From the NCBI RefSeq assembly GCF_003332825.1, contig NZ_QIRF01000009.1, positions 1 through 64,000 on the forward strand: DNA of 64,000 nt. The letters run 5' to 3'. A program made the translations under genes and the position numbers. Every line of letters begins with the position of its first letter. Within the stretch, counting starts at the first letter, position 1. This document shows positions 59,480 through 64,000 of the stretch, one piece after another. Origin of the DNA: Dyella sp. C9. GTDB lineage: Bacteria; Pseudomonadota; Gammaproteobacteria; Xanthomonadales; Rhodanobacteraceae. The notes below the pieces were generated by a model, which saw nothing but the letters and a program-made list of their open reading frames with translations, was not told the origin of the DNA and did no database searches.

Positions 59480-59547
59480 TGCAGGAGTGCACCCTGTGCG
59501 CCATGGACCGGGGCGAACGGCCGTCGCGTACAGGGGGCGCGGCTGCA
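59480..59547. repeat. REP-like inverted pair between phaZ and ltaE
   Basis: TGCAGGAGTGCACCCTGTGC (59480-59499 and a little beyond) faces 59523-59547, whose reverse complement begins TGCAGCCGCGCCCCCTGTAC. The units match those at 32181 and 62898 and sit in the gap between convergent genes. Confidence 0.65.
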
Positions 59548-59581
59548 GCGCCTCCCATGGCCGTTGCCAGGCAAGAGGCCG

Positions 59582-60601
59582 TTAGCGCCTGGCAAAGAAT
59601 CCCTTGAACGCCTCGATCACGCGCGCGACGCCATCGTCGTTCACGTCCAGGTGCGTCACCAACCGCAGCGTGGGCAGATAACCGATGCTGATGCGCACGC
59701 CTGCCGCGCGCAAATGGACGTCCAGATCACGCAGCCGATCGGCTGGCACGTCGATGAACACCATGTTGGTGTAGTGGCCCAACAGCTTCACGCCGGAAAT
59801 GCCGGAAAGCCCCATCGCCAGCGTCGCCGCACGGGAATGGTCGTCGGCCAGGCGCGCCACGTGGTGATCCAGCGCGTACTGTCCCGCCGCCGCAAGCATG
59901 CCGGCCTGGCGCCAGCCGCCACCGGCCACCTTGCGCCAGCGGCGCGCCTTGTCGACCAGCGCGGCCGAGCCCACCAACACCGAACCTACCGGCGCACCCA
60001 GGCCCTTGGACAGGCACACCGACACGCTGTCGAAATGCCGGGCGATCTCGCGCGCCGGCACACCGCTGGCCACTGCTGCGTTGTAGAGACGGGCGCCGTC
60101 CAGGTGCAGGCCCAGCCCACGCTCGCTGGCGAAGTCGCGCGCCGCCTTGAGATAGTCCAGCGGCAGCACGCGCCCGTGCCATGTGTTTTCCAGCGCCAGC
60201 AGGCGCGTGCGGGCGAAATGCGGATCCACCGGCTTGATCGCCGCCGCCACCTTGTCCAGTGGCAGGCTGCCGTCGGCCTCTTGCGGGATGGGCTGGGGCT
60301 GGATGGAGCCGAGCACTGCCGCGCCGCCGCCCTCGAACTTGTAGGTATGGGCGTCGGCACCGACCAGGTATTCGTCGCCACGCTCGCAATGCGACATCAG
60401 CGCGAGCAGGTTCGACTGCGTGCCGGTGGGCACGAACAGCGCGGCCTCGAAACCCAGGTCATCGGCCACGCGGCGCTGCAGGGCATTGACCGTGGGATCC
60501 TCGCCGTAGACATCGTCGCCTACCGGGGCATCCAGCATGGCGGCGCGCATGGCCGGGGTGGGACGGGTGACGGTATCGCTGCGCAGGTCGATGGGTTCCA
60601 C
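59582..60601 (-). CDS. ltaE: Low-specificity L-threonine aldolase
   Basis: PLP fold-type I enzyme that splits L-threonine and allo-threonine to glycine and acetaldehyde. 339 residues from GTG 60601, giving the usual start [20 protein letters not shown]. The PLP Lys lies in [15 protein letters not shown] (about 202), with [11 protein letters not shown] upstream. The ribosome site is weak. It is divergent from the ABC exporter. Confidence 0.93.
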   Translation of the reverse strand: MEPIDLRSDTVTRPTPAMRAAMLDAPVGDDVYGEDPTVNALQRRVADDLGFEAALFVPTGTQSNLLALMSHCERGDEYLVGADAHTYKFEGGGAAVLGSIQPQPIPQEADGSLPLDKVAAAIKPVDPHFARTRLLALENTWHGRVLPLDYLKAARDFASERGLGLHLDGARLYNAAVASGVPAREIARHFDSVSVCLSKGLGAPVGSVLVGSAALVDKARRWRKVAGGGWRQAGMLAAAGQYALDHHVARLADDHSRAATLAMGLSGISGVKLLGHYTNMVFIDVPADRLRDLDVHLRAAGVRISIGYLPTLRLVTHLDVNDDGVARVIEAFKGFFARR

Positions 60602-60751
60602 GGTGTTCGCTCGCTGGAAGAACAAAGACCCAGCTTGATCGCTGGGCGCCGCCGGGGCAAGCCTCCATGCACTGCACGACGACATGGGCATCGGCTAGCC
60701 TCTGTCGCAGGGCTGGCCGTCGAGACGGCCGCGCGCCATGAGGGCCACGGC

Positions 60752-62500
60752 ATGTCGTTCCTGCGTCTGTACCTGCGCGTCATCGGGCTGCTCGCCCCCG
60801 AGCGGAAGCTGGCCATCACGCTGGCGCTGGCCAATCTCGCGCTGGCCGGCGTGTTTTTCCTGGAACCGGTGCTGTTCGGCAAGGTGGTGGACGCACTGGC
60901 CGGCAACGGTGGCGCGGCGCCACGCCTGATCGCCCTATGGGCCGGCGTGGGCTTTGCCGGCGTGCTGGCCAACGTGTGGGTATCGCTGCATGCCGATCGC
61001 CTTGCGCATCGCCGGCGCCTGGCGGCCATCGCACTGTTCTTCGAACATGCCGCGTCCATGCCGCTGTCGTTCCACGGCGAGTACCACACGGGACGCCTGT
61101 CGCGCATCATGAACGTGGGCGTGAGCAACCTGTTCAACCTGTGGCTGAGCTTCTTCCGCGAGCACCTGGCCACGTTGCTGTCGATCATCGTGATGGTGCC
61201 GGTGGCGCTGTGGCTGAACTGGAAGCTGGCGCTGCTGATGATCGCCTTGCTGGTGTGCTTCTCGGTATTCAACGCGATCGCCGTGCAACGCACGCACAAG
61301 GCCCAGGGCGAAGTGGAGGAACTGCACCACGAGATCGCCACCCGCGCCGGCGACGTGTTCGGCAATGTCACCGTGGTGCAGAGCTTCACGCGACTGGCGG
61401 CCGAGTCACGCGCGCTGCGCGAGCTGATGTCGCGCACGCTCAATGCACAGTATCCCGTGCTGCGCGGCTGGGCGATCCTGTCCGTGCTCAACCGCGCGGC
61501 CAGCACGCTGACCATCGTGGCGATCTTTGCGGTGGGCGCTGCGCTGCACGCACGCGGCGAAATCAGTGTCGGCGGCATCGTCAGTTTCGTGGGCTTCTCG
61601 ATGCTGCTGATCGGGCGACTGGAACAATTCGCCACCTTCCTCTCCAACCTGTTCTTCCAGTCGCAGTCGCTACGTGATTTCTTCACGGTGCTGGACCGCA
61701 CCTCGGAGATCGCGGATAAACCCGGCGCGATGGTCCTGCCGCGCGTGCGCGGCGAGGTGGTGTTCGACCATGTGAGCTTCGGCTACGACCCGGTGCAGCC
61801 CGCGCTGCACGACCTGAGCTTTCGCGCCGCACCCGGCAGCACCATCGCGCTGGTCGGCCCGACCGGTGCCGGCAAGAGCACCGCCCTCAGCCTGCTCTAT
61901 CGCGCCTACGACCCGAGTGCGGGCCGCGTGACCATCGATGGCCACGACGTGCGTGACGTGACGCTGGAATCACTGCGGCAGAACATCGGCGTGGTGTTCC
62001 AGGACGCGGGCATGTTCTACCGCTCGATCCTGGACAACCTGCGCGTGGGCAACCCGGCGGCCGACGATGCCGCCATCGCGTCTGCGGTAGCCGCGGCCGA
62101 GGCGGCCACCTTCATCGCGCGCAAACCCGAAGGCCTGGAGACCATGGTGGCCGAACGCGGCCGCTCCCTCTCCGGCGGTGAGCGCCAGCGCCTCGCGATT
62201 GCCCGCGCCATGCTCAAGGATGCTCCGATACTCATCCTGGACGAAGCCACCAGCGCACTGGACAACGCCACCGAGGCACGCATCCAGCGCGCGCTGGACC
62301 GGCTGACCATCGACCGCACCACCTTCGTCATCGCGCACCGTCTTTCCACCGTGCGCGATGCCGACCTCATCCTGGTGCTGGACCAGGGGCGACTGGTGGA
62401 ACAGGGCCGCTTCCACGAACTGCTCGCCCGCGGCGGCCTGTTCGCGCGCCTGGCCGAGGAAGGAAAGTTCGTGGCCGATGCGCAGGCCCCGACGGCGTGA
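60752..62500 (+). CDS. ndvA: Glucan exporter-type ABC transporter, fused permease and ATPase (NdvA/ChvA family)
   Basis: 582 residues from ATG 60752, seven bases after GAGGG. Six-TM permease (about 15-300; the start FLEPVLFGKVVDAL is typical of NdvA/ChvA/Cgt). ATPase domain: Walker A GPTGAGKST (369-377), signature LSGGERQR, Walker B ILILDEATSALD and the H-loop IAHRLS. Family members export cyclic beta-glucans to the periplasm. No glucan synthase is nearby, so another substrate is possible. Confidence 0.85.
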   Translation: MSFLRLYLRVIGLLAPERKLAITLALANLALAGVFFLEPVLFGKVVDALAGNGGAAPRLIALWAGVGFAGVLANVWVSLHADRLAHRRRLAAIALFFEHAASMPLSFHGEYHTGRLSRIMNVGVSNLFNLWLSFFREHLATLLSIIVMVPVALWLNWKLALLMIALLVCFSVFNAIAVQRTHKAQGEVEELHHEIATRAGDVFGNVTVVQSFTRLAAESRALRELMSRTLNAQYPVLRGWAILSVLNRAASTLTIVAIFAVGAALHARGEISVGGIVSFVGFSMLLIGRLEQFATFLSNLFFQSQSLRDFFTVLDRTSEIADKPGAMVLPRVRGEVVFDHVSFGYDPVQPALHDLSFRAAPGSTIALVGPTGAGKSTALSLLYRAYDPSAGRVTIDGHDVRDVTLESLRQNIGVVFQDAGMFYRSILDNLRVGNPAADDAAIASAVAAAEAATFIARKPEGLETMVAERGRSLSGGERQRLAIARAMLKDAPILILDEATSALDNATEARIQRALDRLTIDRTTFVIAHRLSTVRDADLILVLDQGRLVEQGRFHELLARGGLFARLAEEGKFVADAQAPTA

Positions 62501-62604
62501 TGAAGCGATGGCTGCGTTGGTACGCGGCGGCTTGATGATGCCCGCCCCACTCATCGCCTGACGGCACGGGTAACGCCACCGCGAGCACCCGCCCCTCACC
62601 CCAA

Positions 62605-62627
62605 CCCTCTCCCCGGAGGGGCGAGGG
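62605..62627. repeat. CCCTCTCCCC hairpin repeat after the ABC exporter
   Basis: CCCTCTCCCC, GG, then AGGGGCGAGGG forms an imperfect hairpin preceded by CCCCTCACCCCAAC. It may act as the transcript end of the exporter gene. A related unit stands at 62935. Confidence 0.6.
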
Positions 62628-62897
62628 AGTGAAGAGCACGCCGCTCCCAGGCCTCAAGTGTTCAGCGCCACGCCGCGCTGCGGTGTAGCCACAGTCCTCG
62701 GGATAGTACCCAGCCGAGCCGGCTGGCACCGTTCAACAGGCTCATATCCATCGTATTGCTGCCTGCTCTTGAAGCCAGTCCCCCTGGGATCTTTGGCCCA
62801 GCACGGAAAAGTGGCTTGGCATCCCACGAGGATTAGCTTTGCGTCGCCGGCAGGACGTCGAAACGTCCGGCACGCTGGCGGTACGGCAGCAAAAGGC

Positions 62898-62924
62898 GGT
62901 CGCGCACAGGGTGCGCTCCTACAG
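62898..62924. repeat. Single REP-like unit
   Basis: GGTCGCGCACAGGGTGCGCT with CCTACAG following; the reverse complement CTGTAGGAGCGCACCCTGTG is the cleanest copy of the element found also at 32181-32295 and 59480-59547. Here no inverted partner is seen. Confidence 0.65.
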
Positions 62925-62934
62925 CGTAAGTGAA

Positions 62935-62960
62935 GGCCCTCTCCCATCCGGGAGAGGGCC
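62935..62960 (-). terminator. Hairpin after lptG
   Basis: Perfect 11-base stem GGCCCTCTCCC/GGGAGAGGGCC with an ATCC loop, five bases past the lptG stop. It lacks a T-run but is well placed to protect or end the lptG transcript. Confidence 0.6.
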
Positions 62961-62965
62961 AACCG

Positions 62966-64000
62966 CTAGCCGTGCTTGCGGAAATACAGCCAGGCGATCA
63001 GCGCCAGCACCAGCGCCGGCAACAGGTTCGCCAGCAGCGGCGGCACGCCGTAAACGGTGCCGAAGTTCACCATCGCCTTCTGCAGGAAGTACCAGCCGAT
63101 CGCCAGCAGCATGCCGATGAACATGCGTTTGCCCAGGCCACCCGAGCGCAGCGTGCCGAACGAGAACGGCATGGCGCACAACACCAGCACCAGCACGTTC
63201 AGCGGGTACAGCGCGCGGGTCCAGAACGCCGAGGCGTACACGCCCGGGTTCTGCCCGTTCTGCTCCAGGTACGCGATGTTGCGGCGCAGGTCGCGCATCG
63301 GCAGGTACTGCGGCTGGATCACCGACTGCTCCAGCACCTGCGGGTTGAGGCGGGAATCCCAGCGCTTGGTATCGGTGGTGATCGAATGCGTGCCCGCATC
63401 GTCGAGCGTGGTGCTGCGCACCTTGCTCATCACCCACTGGCGTCCATCATGCTCGGCCGTCTGCGCCCAGTCGAAGCGGCTCACCTGGCCGTCGGGCGTG
63501 AGCGTGAACACGCGCACATCGTGCAGCTGCACGGTGCTGTGGGTGCCGGTGTGCTTGGCCGTCCAGCCCTTGGCGTTGATGACCAGGTTGCCGTCGCGCG
63601 CCCACAGGCCCGAGGCACCGCCGAGGCCCACGTTGTTGGACTTCAGGCGCAACTGCATGGCCTGGGCCTGCTGGTCGCCCCACGGTGCCGCGGTTTCGCC
63701 CAGGATCACCACGCCCACGATCAGGATCGCCACCACGCCCACCGCCGATGCGGCGATGCGCAGCTTGGACAGGCCGCAGGCGCGTAGTGCAGTCAGCTCG
63801 TTGGTGGCGGCCAGGCCGCCCAGGCCGAGCAGGCCGCCGATCAGCGCGGCATTGCCGAACATCTCGTAGAGGCGGCGCGGGAAGGTCACCAGCACGTAGA
63901 CCACGGCATTGGTGACGGTATAGCCGTTCTTGCCGACATTGCCGAGCTGGCGCAGGAACTGGAACACCGCATCGAGGCCGGTGATGACCAGCCACACCAT
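62966..64000 (-). CDS. lptG: LPS export ABC transporter permease LptG (N-terminus cut by window end)
   Basis: 345 codons visible; the usual start region is missing because the gene runs off the right edge. YjgP/YjgQ family: hydrophobic segments near the visible start, GGLLGLGGLAATNELTALRACGLS (the coupling-helix region with the conserved ELTALRACG), a periplasmic beta-jellyroll (about 110-270) and three C-terminal segments. Residues MFIGMLLAIGWYFLQKA suit LptG rather than LptF. With LptF and LptB it extracts lipopolysaccharide from the inner membrane. lptF should lie just beyond the window. Confidence 0.93.
   Translation of the reverse strand: MVWLVITGLDAVFQFLRQLGNVGKNGYTVTNAVVYVLVTFPRRLYEMFGNAALIGGLLGLGGLAATNELTALRACGLSKLRIAASAVGVVAILIVGVVILGETAAPWGDQQAQAMQLRLKSNNVGLGGASGLWARDGNLVINAKGWTAKHTGTHSTVQLHDVRVFTLTPDGQVSRFDWAQTAEHDGRQWVMSKVRSTTLDDAGTHSITTDTKRWDSRLNPQVLEQSVIQPQYLPMRDLRRNIAYLEQNGQNPGVYASAFWTRALYPLNVLVLVLCAMPFSFGTLRSGGLGKRMFIGMLLAIGWYFLQKAMVNFGTVYGVPPLLANLLPALVLALIAWLYFRKHG

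Larger units (their letters stand above)
62501..62965. other. Repeat-rich gap between the ABC exporter and lptG
   Basis: 465 bases with two hairpin elements of the CCCTCTCCC type and one REP-like unit (listed separately). The centre, about 62650-62880, is less GC-rich than its surroundings and unlike nearby coding sequence. A 102-codon frame on the minus strand covers it, but it has no ribosome site and odd composition, so I do not call it a gene. Confidence 0.5.

Noticed and set aside
62585..62640. Reading the CCCCTCACCCC stretch as part of a CRISPR-like or tandem repeat
   Set aside because: Only one full unit and one related hairpin are present, without regular spacing; it fits a dispersed hairpin repeat better.
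62654..62962. 102-codon minus-strand frame in the gap before lptG
   Set aside because: It runs through the REP-like unit and the hairpin, has no ribosome site, and its composition is not protein-like.

Overview
The window is GC-rich bacterial chromosome, almost fully coding. Several gene sets point to a gammaproteobacterium of the Lysobacterales (Xanthomonadales), most likely Rhodanobacteraceae (Dyella/Luteibacter/Frateuria/Rhodanobacter type): ruvC-ruvA-kup-ruvB, sucCD beside pilS, otsB-GH15-otsA, xerD-dsbC, a DUF3011 protein, and short GTAGGAGCGCACCCTGTGCGC-type intergenic repeats. The genus is an inference. There are no rRNA or tRNA genes, CRISPR arrays, prophage genes or insertion sequences that I can see.

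Left part (1-31 kb), mostly minus strand. Holliday-junction genes ruvC, ruvA and ruvB are interrupted by the potassium transporter kup, with a YebC-type regulator upstream. Next come aspS with two downstream envelope genes, a secreted DUF3011 protein and an FmdB-type zinc ribbon protein. A tight six-gene cobalamin block follows (cobB-cobQ-cobU-cobT-cobC-cobS). clpB has a near-consensus heat-shock promoter. On the plus strand lies the trehalose block otsB-GH15-otsA. Then, on the minus strand, are an EamA transporter coupled to a GT2 glycosyltransferase, an unknown membrane protein, purL, and rluD-pgeF.

Middle part (31-43 kb). bamD (lipoprotein of the outer-membrane protein assembly machine) faces nadE across a terminator and a REP-like repeat pair. 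After these come a membrane diguanylate cyclase, a LysE/ArgO exporter divergent from an ArgP/LysG-type regulator, a small membrane protein, sucCD, and the type IV pilus sensor kinase pilS.

Accessory locus (42.1-53.5 kb). The pilus regulator pilR, normally next to pilS, sits 11.5 kb away. Between them lies a sugar-use locus. It holds a LacI regulator, divergent from a GH65 disaccharide phosphorylase fused to beta-phosphoglucomutase, then a TonB-dependent receptor, an MFS transporter, a secreted divergent GH37 (trehalase-like) protein, and a translationally coupled secreted HSL-type esterase. Three copies of the palindrome GATATCGATATC, two inside a perfect 42-base inverted repeat, lie between the LacI gene and the enzyme gene. 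The parts make a full outer membrane-to-cytoplasm route for an alpha-linked disaccharide, possibly an acylated one. This is the most interesting region.

Right part (53.5-64 kb). pilR is followed by dsbC-xerD (minus), an RDD membrane protein, a methyltransferase, an intracellular PHA depolymerase with the C183-D355-H388 triad, a second REP-like pair, threonine aldolase, an NdvA/ChvA-type glucan exporter, a repeat-rich 465-base gap, and lptG cut by the window end.
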